This document shows, in pieces, positions 11,703-23,160 of a DNA stretch of 64,000 nucleotides. The notes under the pieces are model-generated. The model searched no databases and was not told the DNA's origin. It was given only the letters and a program-made list of their open reading frames with translations. Origin of the DNA: Amborella trichopoda (taxonomy: Eukaryota; Streptophyta; Magnoliopsida; Amborellales; Amborellaceae); the NCBI RefSeq assembly GCF_000471905.2, contig NW_006494931.1, positions 7,213,222-7,277,221 on the forward strand, given 5' to 3'. Positions within the stretch are counted from its first letter, which is position 1. Every line of letters starts with the position of its first letter. Made by a program: the position numbers and the translations under genes.

Positions 11703-13490
11703 GTAAGCCCCTTTGAGTGTTGTATGAGATGCTAGAATTCTGTTTGTGTCTGATTGCTTTTCTGCTATGTTTTGGCATCACTTTGATATGTCATATACGT
11801 GTTGACTGAGATTTCTTGACATGCTTTGAGTGTATTGCATGACCATATTATGATTTGTGATTTGTGATATGTGAGTTATCACTATTGCAATACTGTGGTA
11901 TGTGAGTTACTGGCCTGCTTTGAGTGTATTGCATGGCCAATGATGTATAATTGTCGACATGCTTTGAGATAATTATCGACATGCTTTGAGATCTATTGCT
12001 TTGTCTGACTTGTGATTGACACGCTTTGAGTGTATTTCATCGTCGATGACGTATAATTGTCGGCATGCTTTGAGAAGTATTGCACTGTCTAACTTGTGAT
12101 TGGTATGCTTTGAGTGTATTGCGTGGCCAATGATGTATAATTAATAACATGCTTTGAGATGTATTGCATTGTCCGACTTGTGATTGACATGCTTTGAGTG
12201 TATTGCATGGCCAATGATGTATAATTGTCGACATGCTTTGAAATGTATTGCATTGTCCAACTTGTGAATGGCATGCTTTGAGTGAATTGCATGGCCAATG
12301 ATGTATAATTGTCGACATGCTTTGAGATCTATTGCATTGTCCAACTTGTGATTGACATGCTGTGAGTGTATTGCATGGCATTTGATGAATAATTGTCGAC
12401 ATGCTTTGAGATGTATTGCATTGTCCGACTTGTGATTGGCATGTTTTGAGTATATTGCATGTGCAATGATGTATAATTGTCGACATGCTTTGAGATGTAT
12501 TGCATTGTCCGACTTGTGATTGACATGCTTTGAGTGTAATGCATGGCTAATGATGTATAATTGTCGACATTCTTTATGATGTATTGCATTGTCCGACTTG
12601 TGATTGGCATGCTTTGAGTGTATTGCATGGCCAATGATGTATAATTGTCAACATGCTTTGAGATGTATTGCATTGTCGGACTTGTGATTGGCCTGCTTTA
12701 AATGTATTTCATGGCCAATGATGTATAATTCTCGACATGCTTTGAGATGTATTGCATTGTCCGACTTGTGATTGGCATGCTTTAAGTGTATTGCATGACC
12801 AATGATGTATAATTGTCGACATGCTTTGAGATGTATTACATCGTCCTACTTGTGATTGGAATGCTTTGAGTGTATTGCATGGTCGACATGCTTTGAGATG
12901 TATTGCACTGTCCGACTTGTGATTGGCATACTTTGAGTGTAATGCATGGCCAATGATGTATAATTGTCAACATGCTTTGAGATGTATTGTATTGTCCGAC
13001 TTGTGATTGGCCGGCTATGAGTGTATTGCATGGCCAATGATGCATAATTGTCGACATGCTTTGTGAAGTATTGCATTTCCCGACTTGTGACTGTCCCGCT
13101 TTAGGAGTATTGCATGGCCGATGATATGTGACACTCTGCAAGTTTTGAGTGAATTGCATTGTCTAACTTATGATATGAGATTTGATTGGCATACCTTGAG
13201 TGTAATGTATTGCCTTATTTGTGATTCTTGGCTTAATGTGTTTAACCTGCAATGAAGTCTGGAGGAATCTCTTTGATGTTTGACTCTGAATGATGTATGG
13301 TGTGTTTTTGTGCTAGAGTATTGCCTATAGAATTTTACTCTCTTGGATGCTTAGGATTTTTTGATGCCTTTCTAGGCGTGGGTTTGTTGTATGTACTTAC
13401 TTCAATAAGTTGATTGGAAATAAGTGTCATGGTTGAACCCCCATTTATTTAATGATCAAGTATACCATTTTGACAATGAAATCTTTTTTT
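11703..13490 (+). mobile_element. Pol-less internal region of element A
   Basis: Between the gag junction and the PPT there is no trace of RT, RNase H or integrase in any frame. The space holds a ~100-bp unique stretch, the 84-bp array, and ~290 bp of unique sequence. The last part ('ccccatttatttaatgatc') aligns with the 3' end of E just upstream of its PPT, so the element terminus is conserved while pol is gone. Confidence 0.75.
11805..13205 (+). repeat. 84-bp tandem array replacing pol in element A
   Basis: About 16 units of ~84 bp. Each is made of two related ~42-bp halves: 'cgacatgctttgagatgt' plus 'attgcattgtccgacttg', and 'catgctttgagtgtattgca' plus 'tggccaatgatgtataattg'. The half-unit core 'catgctttgagtgtattgca' also occurs singly in both LTRs of A (about 10092 and 16346), so the array probably grew from an LTR-derived seed. 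The long open frames on its minus strand are period artefacts, since 84 is divisible by 3. Confidence 0.9.
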
Positions 13491-13501
13491 AGGGGGGATG
13501 A
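13484..13501 (+). promoter_or_regulatory. Polypurine tract of element A
   Basis: A T-run followed by AGGGGGGATGA, immediately before the right LTR's TGTGATGA. E has the equivalent GGGGGGGATGT at 30440. It would prime plus-strand DNA synthesis. Confidence 0.85.
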
Positions 13502-13539
13502 TGTGATGACCCAAACTTTTTCCGTCTGAGGAGAAGAGG

Positions 13540-13858
13540 CCAGCGCTGGTTGGAGTTCTGTGAGAGGCCAGTGCCGGTTGGAGTTGTGTGAGGGGCCAGC
13601 ATTGGTTGGAATTGTGTGGGAAGCTAGTGCCGATTGGAGTTGTGTAAGATGTCAGTGCCAATTGCAGATGTTTGAGAGGCGAGCGCCGGTTGGAGTTGTG
13701 TGAGAGACCAACGCCGGTTGGAGTTGCGCAAGAGCCCAGCGCCGATTGGAGTTGTGTGAGAGGCCAGCGCCGACTGGAGTTCTGTGAGAGACCAGCACCG
13801 GTTGGATTTGTGTGAGAGGCCGATGCCGGTTGGATTTGTGTGAGAGGCCAGCGCCGTC
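13540..13858 (+). repeat. 28-bp minisatellite at start of LTR A (right)
   Basis: About 11 units of the same 28-bp repeat as in the left LTR, fewer in number. The copy-number difference between sister LTRs shows that the array changes length after insertion. Confidence 0.9.
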
Positions 13859-15654
13859 GGTTGTGTACTACCGTGCATGAGTGGTTGAGTCCATGGTAGT
13901 CTAGGGATCTCTCTCTCTCTCATAATCATTTTGTTACTCATGCTTTCTGTACCCATAATCATTATGTCTCCATGCTTGTTCTCTCTCTCTCCTCATGCAT
14001 GTCATTTAGCTTTGCATGAATGACACTTGTCACTTGTTGCCCTTTTCCCTCTTTAAATAGAGCCTTTCTCAGCCCTTATCAAGACCTTTCTCAACCCTTA
14101 TCAAGAACTTTGGACCTCTCTCTCCCATGTTTTTCTGTCTCTCCCTCGCTCTCTCTCTCTCTTAAACACTTAGAGTCTTATGTTGGGGAGCTTGGAGAAG
14201 TGGCTGTGTGCAGGAGTTTTGGAGCAAGTTTTGACCTCAAGGTAAGTAGATCATGTTATTGTGTGTTTTAGTATGAAGCATTAATTGAAGCATGAATCTA
14301 AGCATGTATTAAGAATGATTTGGGCATGAATAATCTTTAAATTAAGCATAATATTAGGACGAGATTGTATAGAAATTTTTGGGGAAAAATAGGATTTGCA
14401 TGTATGTATTTGTGCTCTGTTTTTTTCCATAACTTTTGGCTCCTTTGTGTAATATGTTATGAACTGTTGTGATTTATGTTGACCCTGTAAATTTGTGGGT
14501 TAATGATCTTGTGAGTCTAGTTTAAGCTAGAATTAGTTTCATGTGATTATCTTGTGTAGTTTAATAGTTATGCTTTGTTCTTCGAGGTATGTTATGGCTG
14601 GACTGTGGAATTCAAGGGACTATTGGGGTTTTTGTGTGTCTTTTTTGGCCTATCAAATGATCTCAGAATTGCTTCAAATCACCTCCATTAGAAAGATTTC
14701 ATAGTATAGTTTGATTTTGAGGTTTATATATATATGATATTCTTGATATATTGGAAGATATGATGTGAAATGTGCATGAATGTCACTATTATCAGACTGG
14801 GAAAATTTCCAAGAACATCACTTCTGTTGTACTAGGACTTTGCTTGACCAATTGGATTCCAAATGACATGAAATCACATCCATTTGAAATATGCATGTCT
14901 TTATTGTGAATTTTTTGTTTGCTCTGATTATTTATTTATGTAAATTTATACTTCGAAACACGGCAGTAGATCACCATATACAATTTTCGTAAAAACACAG
15001 AACTGATGTCTCTGATGTCAAGAGTTTTTAATAACCAAATGAGTTTTGATTTCTTCCAATCCACTGCAGTTTGAAACAATTTTGAATAATATTGAGATTA
15101 CATGTTTAGTACTTTCTGAAATTTTCCTAATTTGAGAGTTATATGATTAATTGTTACAATATGTCACTATGGGAAGATTTTATAAAACTCAAAATTTATG
15201 CCTCTATTGCCATGGATTTTGATTAGCCAAACGGGTGCATTTACTTCTAAACCACTTCCATTGGAACCATTCATGAGTAACCTTAAATTCACATGTTGAG
15301 CACTTTTTGGAATTTCTTCCTGATTGCGAGTTATGAAGTAAACTTTAAAGACATGTCATTGCCTTCATTGCACAATAGATTTCAGATATAATATCTTCAT
15401 TCTTTGGAACTTTTGAGGGGCCAACAAAGGTCCAATTGTTTTCAAACTACCCCAATTTGAAAGATAAGAGAAAAATTTGTTTTGGAACCATCTTCAAACT
15501 CTAAATGGTTCAATGATTATGGCCTTAATTGCAGGAAATTGAGCGGTAACGCTTAACTGAAATAATGTCATTGTTACTATACTGTTACAATGCGATGTGC
15601 CACAACAAAAAGTGATATTACTAATATCATTATAAGATACGGATATCGTCATTA

Positions 15655-16335
15655 TGTGATATATGATATGTGAATGTATACCTACTGTGTGAATGATGGT
15701 ATCATGCTACCTATGCATTATGTGTACGGGTACCTACTGTGTGAATGATGATACCGTGTTGCTTATGTGATATGTGAATTGATGCCTACTGTGTGAATGA
15801 TAGTATCATGCTACTTACGTGTTATGTGTAAGGGTACCTACTGTGTGAATGATGGTACCATGCTGCTTATGTGATATGTGACTAGGTACCTAATGTGTTG
15901 ATGATGGTATCATGTTGCTTATGTGTTATGTGTATAGGTACCTACTATGTCAATAATGGTATCAATGCTTCCGATGTGTAATGTGTGTGGGTATGTACTT
16001 TGTGAATGATGGTACCGTACTGCTTATATGATATGTGAATGGATACCTACTGTGTGAATCATGGTATCATGCTTCTTATGTGTTATGTGTAAGGGTACCT
16101 ACTATGTGAATGATGGTACCGTATTTGCTTATGTGATATGTGAATGGGTACCTACTGTGTGGATGATGGTATCATGCTGGTTATGTGTTATGTGTATGGG
16201 TACCTACTATGTGAATGATGGTATCATGCTGCTTATTTGTTATGTGTATGGGTACCTGCTGTGTGAATGGTGGTACTGTGTTGCTTGTGTTATGTGTATG
16301 AGTACCTACTGTGTGAATGATGGTGCTAACATATT
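15655..16335 (+). repeat. 52-bp minisatellite in LTR A (right)
   Basis: About 13 units of the 'gtacctactgtgtgaatg' / 'atggtatcatgctgct' repeat, at the same relative position as in the left LTR. Confidence 0.9.
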
Positions 16336-17496
16336 GAGATATTAGCATGCTTTGAGTGTATTGCACGATCTGCTGTGACATGATGACATTTCTAGTGATA
16401 TGGAGATTTCTTGGCATGCCTTCTGCATATCGCATTGCCTGGGACACGTTACTTCTCATGCGGTGCGCATGAGGTGATAAGCTATGTATGACTTTTCGGC
16501 ATGCTTTGAGCATATTGCATTGCCTGAGATATGTGCCTATTTAATATGAGTGGGCGTCGCTTTGAGAGTATTGCGGGGCCTACTTGTGTGTTTGATGTTA
16601 GTAAGGTACATGCCTTGGAGTGTAATGCACTATCTTACTATGTGAGTGCTAAGGGATGAAAATATGCTTTATTATGAAATAAGAGTATGCTCCTTCTGAT
16701 AAGTATGATATTGTGGAGCACGTTTAGTTACAGATGAATGAGTAATATTAAGGAATGCATATGATGATACTCTTGAGGAAAGGTCATTCTGAACTACTAA
16801 TGCATGTGATATCCATTATTTGTACTGGGAATATGAATGATACTTATAGCATTAAATGTGAATTCTGATATCTTATATAGTTCTTGCTCTCTTGAAAAGC
16901 ATCATCCTATAATTGTGACATATTTGTGATGCATGACTCCTGTTTTATGAGCGTGGCTTAGAATCTTGAACTGTGTTATGTGATAATACTCATAGGAAGG
17001 GAAGCATAATGTTGTGATCTACTTACTAAACTTTTCAGCTCATCCCTTTGCTTCCCTGTAGATTGATTGCTGCAGGTCGAGAGTTGCGATAGGTGATTGT
17101 GTTTGGTGGACGGAAAGCCTGTGCTCGATGAGTGGATCCCTATTCTTCTGTAGTTCGTTTGTAGGTGTTTGTTAGTCGTTGGTCTTGCGGTTGTTATTAT
17201 TGAAGTTATGTATTTTGATGGCAGGCCAACGGTGCCTTTGACGATTGTAATATTCTGGATATTGTAGTTATGACCTTGGAGACTGTTTATGGATATGAAT
17301 GGTTTTTAATTTATCCAGCTTTTGTTATGTTTTTTGTGGGAGTTTTAGTTTTATTTCGTGGTTTGCTTCTGATTCAACCTATCATATGCTTCGAGCCACT
17401 CCCACCTGAGTGGCATTCACAACCTCTGTGATCGTGATCCCGCACCATGTGCCCTTCGGTATGGGACGGTAGGGGTGAGGGGGTGGGGTCGTGACA

Positions 17497-18114
17497 TGGG
17501 CATTTCATGAGATGCCCCCAACCAGCTGCTAAGCAAGCTCCCAACATTGATGATGGGCATTCCATGAGATGTCCCCCACCGGTAGCAAAAACAGAAGTCC
17601 CTGACGTGGATGATGGGCATTCCATGAGATGTCCCCCACCAGAAGAAACAAGAACACTGACTGATTGGGAAGGAAGCCCACTCGACTGCCAGACAAGCCT
17701 GAATTCTGACCAACTGGGTCTGCGATCTCTTAAGCAAGGCCCCTAGCTGTAGGAACCCAATAAGAACTCCTGACGTGGATGATGGGCATTCCATGAGATG
17801 TCCCCCACCAGTAGCAATTCGTCGGACTGGGTGAGGACTTAAAATACTAATCCCTCCAAATCACAAATAGTCCCTTGAGGGTGAGGACATTGACATGATC
17901 CCTCAAAAGTCTCTTCTCCCCCAAAGTCTCCATGAATGGACCTATTAAAACTGCATCCAAATGTCTGAGCATCCTAGTTACAACACTGCGTGGATATCTC
18001 CTCGGCGTTCATGTGGTATTGTGTCTAGGAAGAAAAAAGTGATAGAGCTGAAGGGAATTTTTTGATTGTTGTCCTTCTCGCTTCTCTCGAAGCACAACAA
18101 TCGGTGGGGCAAGC
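17497..18114 (+). mobile_element. Element B 3' untranslated region, part 2, with short tandem units
   Basis: This continues B after element A. At 17500-17815 it has four spaced copies of 'gatgatgggcattccatg' with 'agatgtcccccacc'. Element A landed in one of these units. From 17820 to 18100 the sequence is unique and ends in a PPT next to the LTR start at 18115. No coding frame of note. Confidence 0.75.
18101..18114 (+). promoter_or_regulatory. Polypurine tract of element B
   Basis: TCGGTGGGGCAAGC directly precedes the LTR start TGTTTTAAGAC. T has GGAGGGGCAAGC before TGTTTGAAC, so PPT and LTR start are conserved. This fixes 18115 as the start of a 3' LTR in plus orientation. Confidence 0.85.
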
Positions 18115-19421
18115 TGTTTTAAGACATTTTTCAGCACCTTGGGTAGCCGATGTGGAATAAAAGAGAAGTCAGTCAATAAAGCCCTGACTTATAATGAAAT
18201 TCTCAACAGTGTCAAAATTGCCCCAGAACGGGTAAAATATTCCTAGGGACTTTAAAAGGCAACCTGCCAAGTTTCGTTGTAATTTGACATGTTGAAGGTA
18301 ATGCAGACAAAGAAACGGTTTTGGAAAAATCATTTCTAGCACCTTGAAACAGACCATATAACTAGAACCCTATTAACGGAGTGTCAAGGACTATTGCCAT
18401 TGGATCTGGCATGGTTGAAAATCCTTGGGGGTCAAATTTCAGCCTAAACAGATGTTTCAGGACAATGTTTTGGGCAAAAGACTGAAAAACAAGAGGCTGC
18501 ATGCTATTCCTGTGTGCCCTCCCATCACCAGCCTCCATTAATGGAGACTGATTTTCACAGTCATAAATAGAAACTTTCAAGACTCATATCTCCCTCATTA
18601 CGAGACAGGTCGTGCTCAAATTTTGCGAGCATGTTTATCTCATCAATACGAGTGTTCTGATAGGAGGCACGTCTCGTGACGATTTTTGAGTAGGGATAAA
18701 AGCTGGAGAAAAGATAACGATTCGAAATCGAGGTTGCAGGAAAATCAACACTAGCACAACCCACTCGAGTGACCATATCACGACGCTCGTGTTCCCGATT
18801 GACGTGAAACTAGTTGCATTACATGCGTAAGGTCCAAGGCTATGCCTAGTCTGAACCCCGTGCATGATGAACAATTATATTTTTCATATGAAGGTGTGAA
18901 AGTAGCTGAAAAGTTCTGGCTGCCAGAATCCAAGTTCCGGCCAAGAACCCAAGATGGTAAAATCTTCGTTAGAACACGAAATCGAGCTGCATTTGTTGCA
19001 ATGTGATCGTGAGGGAATGCTTAGTGCAACTCAGGAAAGACACCAAGGAAATACATCAAGAAACGAGTGCACTATCGATCGAAAGTTTTCAAGATTCATA
19101 CAAATTTCAAGTCGCGTGATCATGGCCTAAAAACACGATATGTGGCTTGAAGTTAGTATCAAATTGATCATCAAACCGAGCTCAATGAGAAAGTAATCAT
19201 ATTTTGACCAAATAGGCACTGGAGCAACCACGAATCAATCTAAGAAAATCGTGCGCATTCCATGGGTGCAGTAGGGACTGTTTTGGAATTTTTTGTATTA
19301 TTGGACAGGGGCAAAACCATAATTTTACATCCATTTTTATATTTTATTTTAATTCAAATAAATTTTAATTATCATCAATTAGGTTAGACTTTAGGTATCC
19401 ACCCATGTTTTGGGCCCAACT

Positions 19422-19429
19422 CTATAAAT
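19422..19429 (+). promoter_or_regulatory. TATA box of B 3' LTR
   Basis: CTATAAAT lies ~25 bp after the conserved 'ccacccatgttttgggcc'. It matches the position of TATA in the solo LTR (22116) and, on the opposite strand, in C and T. Confidence 0.65.
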
Positions 19430-19559
19430 TCCATGTTATGTTTCATTGTAAAGGACCTTCAATTAGATTATTAAAATTCAGAGTTAAGCTGTGAGATTGA
19501 GGGTCATGTCCAGGACAGAGAGAGAGGAGTGAGAAGAAAAATCTCAATACCCCTAGATG

Positions 19560-20035
19560 ATGGTAATTCTCTCTCTCCTCCTCTCTTCTCTTTCTTCTTC
19601 TTTCTCCCTCTCTCCTCTTCTCTTTGTCTCTCTCTTCTTCCTCTTCTCTCTGTCTCTCTCTTCTTTGCCTCAAACATGCACAGTAGTAAGCATCGTTGTG
19701 CATGTCTCTCCTTCTCTCTTTCTCTCGCTTCTTTTTTCATTCTTGATCATCTCTTTTTGCCTCTCTCTTCTCTCTCAACATGTTGTAGGCATTGTGTGTC
19801 TCTCTTTCCCTTCTTTCCTCTTTTTCCTCTGCTCTCATTCCCCTCTTTCCTAATATTTTTGCTTTTTCCTAATCTTCTCTTTCCTTCTCTCTCTACTTTC
19901 CCTTCTTCTTTCTCTTTCCAAAACTCTTTCCACACTTTCCTCTCTTCACTCTCTTTCCCTCTCCTCTATCTCTCATTTTCTCTCTCTGTCTTTCCTTTTC
20001 TCTCCCTCTATTCTTTCATTTCTCTCTCCTCCCAG
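19560..20035 (+). repeat. CT-rich tract in B LTR leader
   Basis: Low-complexity 'tctctctcttcttt' sequence downstream of the TATA box. It opens spurious Leu/Ser/Phe-rich frames up to 188 codons, with no domain and no conservation. Confidence 0.85.
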
Positions 20036-20559
20036 TCATGCACGATGGTGCCTATCGCCAAGCATGACATCCTCCTTCGTTTGGAATATGCATAGTGAGT
20101 CAGGCCTTAACCAAAGTGACGGACCGAGCCTCTGTCCAAGTTCCTCTTTTCGCATGTTGTGCATAGTGATGCTCATTGCTGCGCATGACATTTCTTCCCC
20201 TATTCTCTGAAAACGACATTGAACTAGGCCCTTTCCCAAGTGGCAGGTCGAGTCAAGTCGTGTATGAGTCCCTTCTGACATGCATGGCGATGCCTATTGC
20301 CGCGCTTGTCTTCTCCTTTCTCTATCATGTCCCTCTCCCTCTTGTCATGGATGGCAAAACCTATCGTCATCCATGTTCTCTCTTACATTCCCTCTCCTCC
20401 CAAGGATGGCAGAGCCTATCATCGTCCATGTTCCTTCTCCCCTTCCCCTTTTCTCTCTCCTCTGTCATAGACAGCAGAACCTATCGTTGTCCATGCTTCT
20501 TTCTCCTTTCTCTCTCTTCTGCAATGGATAGTGTAACCCCATTGCTATCCGTGCTTCTT

Positions 20560-20815
20560 TCTTTTTTCTCTCTCCTTTGTCATGTACGACGAAACCCAAT
20601 TATCATCCATGTTTCTTTTCCCTTATCTTTCTTCTCTTTTCTCTCTCTTCTTTCTTCTCCCTTCTCTCTCTTTTATTTTTCTCCTCTTCTTCTCTATTTC
20701 TTCTTCTCTCTTCTCTTCTCTTCACTTCCCCTCCCTCTTCTTTCCTCTCTCTCTACTCTCCTCTTTCTTCTCTCTACTCTCCTCTTTCTTCTCTCTCCTC
20801 TCTCTTCTTTCTTCT
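20560..20815 (+). repeat. CT-rich tract interrupted by solo LTR
   Basis: Second pyrimidine-rich tract of B's LTR. The solo LTR inserted here at CTTCT. The tract continues at 53723-54920. Confidence 0.85.
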
Positions 20816-22115
20816 TGTTTGAAGACACTTTTCAACACCATGAGTCTCCGATGCGGTATAAGAGAGAAGCTGGTCAATAAAGCCTGACAAACAGTGGAAA
20901 TTTTGACAGTCTCATATTGGCCCCAGAACTAGTCAAGATATTCATAAGGACTCCAAAAGGCCTCCTGCCAAGTTTCATCTCATTCTTATATGTATAAGAT
21001 GGTGTCGATGAAGAAATAGTTTCGGTAGAATCAACCTCTAACACTCTGAAACAAACCCCTATAACTGGAACCTTACTATTAGAGCATCAAATGCCTGTGG
21101 GATCCTCGCCATTGGATTTGGCACGATTGAAAACCCTTAGGGGTCAAATTTCAGCTTAAACAGACACTTCAAGAAGATTTTATGGGCAAAATATTAAAAC
21201 AACAGGAGCCGCACACTATTCTCGAGTGGCCACCCAGCAACTAACTCCATTAAAGCACAGTCATGAGCAAGGAACTTGTAACGCCCATATCTCTCTTCTT
21301 TGAGATCGGATCACACTAAAACCTGTTGGAGCGTGTTCGTCTCGTTGAAACGAGCATTGGATATGTGGCACATCCCGTGATGATATCGAAGCAGGGAGAA
21401 AAACTAGAGAGAAGTTCGTGATTCGAAGCCGCACGTTGCAGATTTCCAGCAATACATCCACTCACTCGAGCGGCCATATCATAGCACCCGCAAGCCCAAT
21501 CGACATGAGACGAGTTGCATCGCTTGTGTAACGTCTGTGGCTATCATTGGACCAAACTCCATGTCTAATGAACGGTTGGTTTTGCACAAGATCATGTCAA
21601 AGTCACTACTTATTCCGGCAGTCGAAATTCCAAATTCTGGTCAAAAGTTCAAGAGTGTCAAAACTTCGTTCTGGCATCAAATCGTGTCTCGTTTGTTGCA
21701 ACATGATCGTGGTGACATGCTCAGTGCGATTTAGTGAAGAAATCAAAGAAAACATCAAGATAAAGACGAACTATCAATCAAAAGTTTTCAACATCTATTC
21801 AAATTTTAAATTATGTGATCATCCCTTTAAAGTGTGAATCATGGTTTAAAATTATTGTCAAAATGATCGTAATGTGGAGCCCTACACGATGGCAATCATT
21901 TTAGCTCATTCAGATGTCGAATAGTCAATGGAACGTCCGAGAAGAATCAAGAGCATCCCAAGTTCTCAGCAAGGACTGTTTTGGAATATTTCCAATTGTT
22001 AGGCAAGGAAAAATTAGTCATTTTGAACTCTATTTCTTTTTTTTAACTCACATAAATTGTAATTATTCCCAATTAGGGTTAGTTTTGGGTAATCCACCCA
22101 TGTTTTAGCCCTAGT

Positions 22116-22125
22116 CTATAAATAA
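22116..22125 (+). promoter_or_regulatory. TATA box of solo LTR
   Basis: CTATAAATAA follows the conserved 'ccacccatgttttagccc'. Transcription would start near 22145-22150. Confidence 0.65.
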
Positions 22126-22186
22126 ATGCTACCTCTCATTGAGGAGGATCTCTTTTTGAGCTCACGAAATCATTGTACAAGGATTC

Positions 22187-22192
22187 AATAAA
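22187..22192 (+). terminator. Polyadenylation signal of solo LTR
   Basis: AATAAA about 70 bp downstream of the TATA box. An AATAAA inside the R region is expected for an LTR, giving a short R here. Inference from position only. Confidence 0.5.
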
Positions 22193-22811
22193 ATTAAGGT
22201 TTTCTTCTTGCGTTCAATCGAGCACGTCTTGAAGAGGGAGAGGATAGAGAAAATTTAGAGCGGTAGCCCTTCTATCTTCGAGGTATTTTCTCTCTCTTCC
22301 CTTCTTCTCTCTTGAGTTTTCTTCTTCTCTCTTCTTCTCTCTATTCTTCTCTCTCTTCTTCTCTTTCTTCTTCTTCGTCTGTCATCTTCTTCTATGTTGG
22401 TCTTTCTGAGAGGCCATGCACGACAGTGGCAATGTCGTGCATGCCTCTTTCTTTCTTCCCCCTCCTGCGGTTTCGTAGGTTATGTATGACGATGGTAACG
22501 CCATGCATGAGCTTCTTCCTCTCTCTCTTTGTTTGTCTCTTTTCCTCAATATGGTTCACGTACGGTGTTAGTCGGCGCTATGTGTAACACCATCTGAAGC
22601 AGCACATGGTGAGCCGGGCCATGCTCAAGCAACGGGTCGAGCTCCTATTTCTGTTCCAAGACTGGAGTCACACGTGGTGATGTATATCGCCGACCATAGA
22701 CTATCTCTCTTTGCTCTTACGTGTTGCCGACGGCGATACTTATCGTCGCCCATAGGGGTCTCACCTTGCCTCGCGGTTGTTATAGACAACGATATTGTGA
22801 CGACCCAAACT

Positions 22812-23160
22812 CAGTGCCGGTTGAGTTGTGGCCAGTGCCGATTGAGTTATTGTGGCCAGTGCCGGTTGCGTTGTTGTGGTCTGCGCCAGCTGAGTTGTGG
22901 CCAGCGTCGGTTGAATTGTGGCAAGAGCCGATTGAATTGTGGCCAACACCGGTTGAGTTGTGGCCAGCGCTGGTTGAGTTGTTGTGGCCAGCGTCGGTTG
23001 AGTTGTGGGCATCACCAGTTGAGTTGTTGTGGCCAGCACCAGTTGAGTTGTGGCCAAAGCTGGTTGAGTTGTTGTGGGCAGCGCCGGTTGAGTAGAGCCC
23101 AGCCCTGGCTGTGTTGAGAGTCAAACACCGATTGAATGGTGGCCAGCGCCGGTTGAGTTT
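22812..23160 (+). repeat. 21/24-bp minisatellite at start of LTR E (left)
   Basis: About 15 units alternating 'gttgagttgtggccagcgcc' and the same with an extra 'ttg' ('gttgagttgttgtggcc'). The element-sense core CCAGCRCCGGTTGAG occurs at unit boundaries. It is homologous in position and core to the 28-bp array of A. Confidence 0.9.

Larger units (their letters stand above)
7161..17496 (+). mobile_element. Element A: gag-only Tekay-type LTR retrotransposon
   Basis: A 10.3-kb plus-strand element. It has LTRs at 7161-10737 (3' end deleted) and 13502-17496, a gag remnant, a tandem array where pol should be, and a PPT. LTRs start TGTGATGA and the right one ends GTGACA. The TSD is TGGGT (7156-7160) and TGGGC (17497-17501), differing by one C/T. 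The flanks 'gacgtggatgatgggc' and 'atttcatgagatg' rejoin into a repeat unit seen intact at 17595-17630, which confirms the insertion. Its gag resembles that of E, so it is a non-autonomous relative of the Tekay/Del lineage, comparable to published TR-GAG elements. It must have been mobilised by enzymes in trans. Confidence 0.85.
13502..17496 (+). mobile_element. 3' LTR of element A
   Basis: A complete 4.0-kb LTR from TGTGATGACCCAAAC to GGTCGTGACA. It aligns with the left LTR over its first ~3.5 kb and carries the ~490-bp end missing there. A TATA-like 'ctttaaatagag' is at 14051-14062. The terminal ~130 bp ('ccactcccacctgagtgg' onward) resembles the ends of E's LTRs at 25880 and 52650. This supports common ancestry of the A and E families. 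Confidence 0.85.
18115..20815 (+). mobile_element. Element B 3' LTR, part 1
   Basis: Left 2.7 kb of B's 3' LTR: the U3 block starting TGTTTTAAGACATTTTTCAGC, the TATA region at 19422, then a strongly pyrimidine-rich leader with units around 'tatcgtcgtccatg' (20300-20560). It is interrupted at 20815 by a solo LTR whose TSD CTTCT flanks both sides (20811-20815 and 53723-53727). The LTR resumes at 53728 and ends at 55732. The total of about 4.7 kb is longer than the ~3-kb relatives because of the expanded CT-rich tract. Confidence 0.8.
20816..22795 (+). mobile_element. Solo Tat LTR, part 1
   Basis: Starts TGTTTGAAGACACTTTTCAAC and is collinear with the B, T and C LTRs. Together with 52745-53722 it makes one ~2.95-kb LTR ending GACATCCGACCA. 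Both sides show the 5-bp duplication CTTCT, with no PBS, PPT or internal region. This is the classic product of recombination between the two LTRs of one element. It is itself split by element E at a GATAC site. TATA and AATAAA signals are intact in this half. Confidence 0.85.

Noticed and set aside
11698..11712. Possible splice donor 'aggtaagcc' at the end of gag A, implying an intron
   Set aside because: No convincing acceptor with downstream pol sequence exists in the element, so a spliced pol cannot be supported.
12037..13159. Open frames of 67-149 codons on the minus strand
   Set aside because: They lie wholly inside the 84-bp array, whose period is a multiple of three. The repeated peptide simply mirrors the DNA repeat.
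19504..20887. Leu/Ser/Phe- or Arg/Glu-rich frames up to 234 codons
   Set aside because: They come from CT-rich low-complexity DNA and short repeats in an LTR leader, with no domain and no conserved counterpart in the T or C LTRs.
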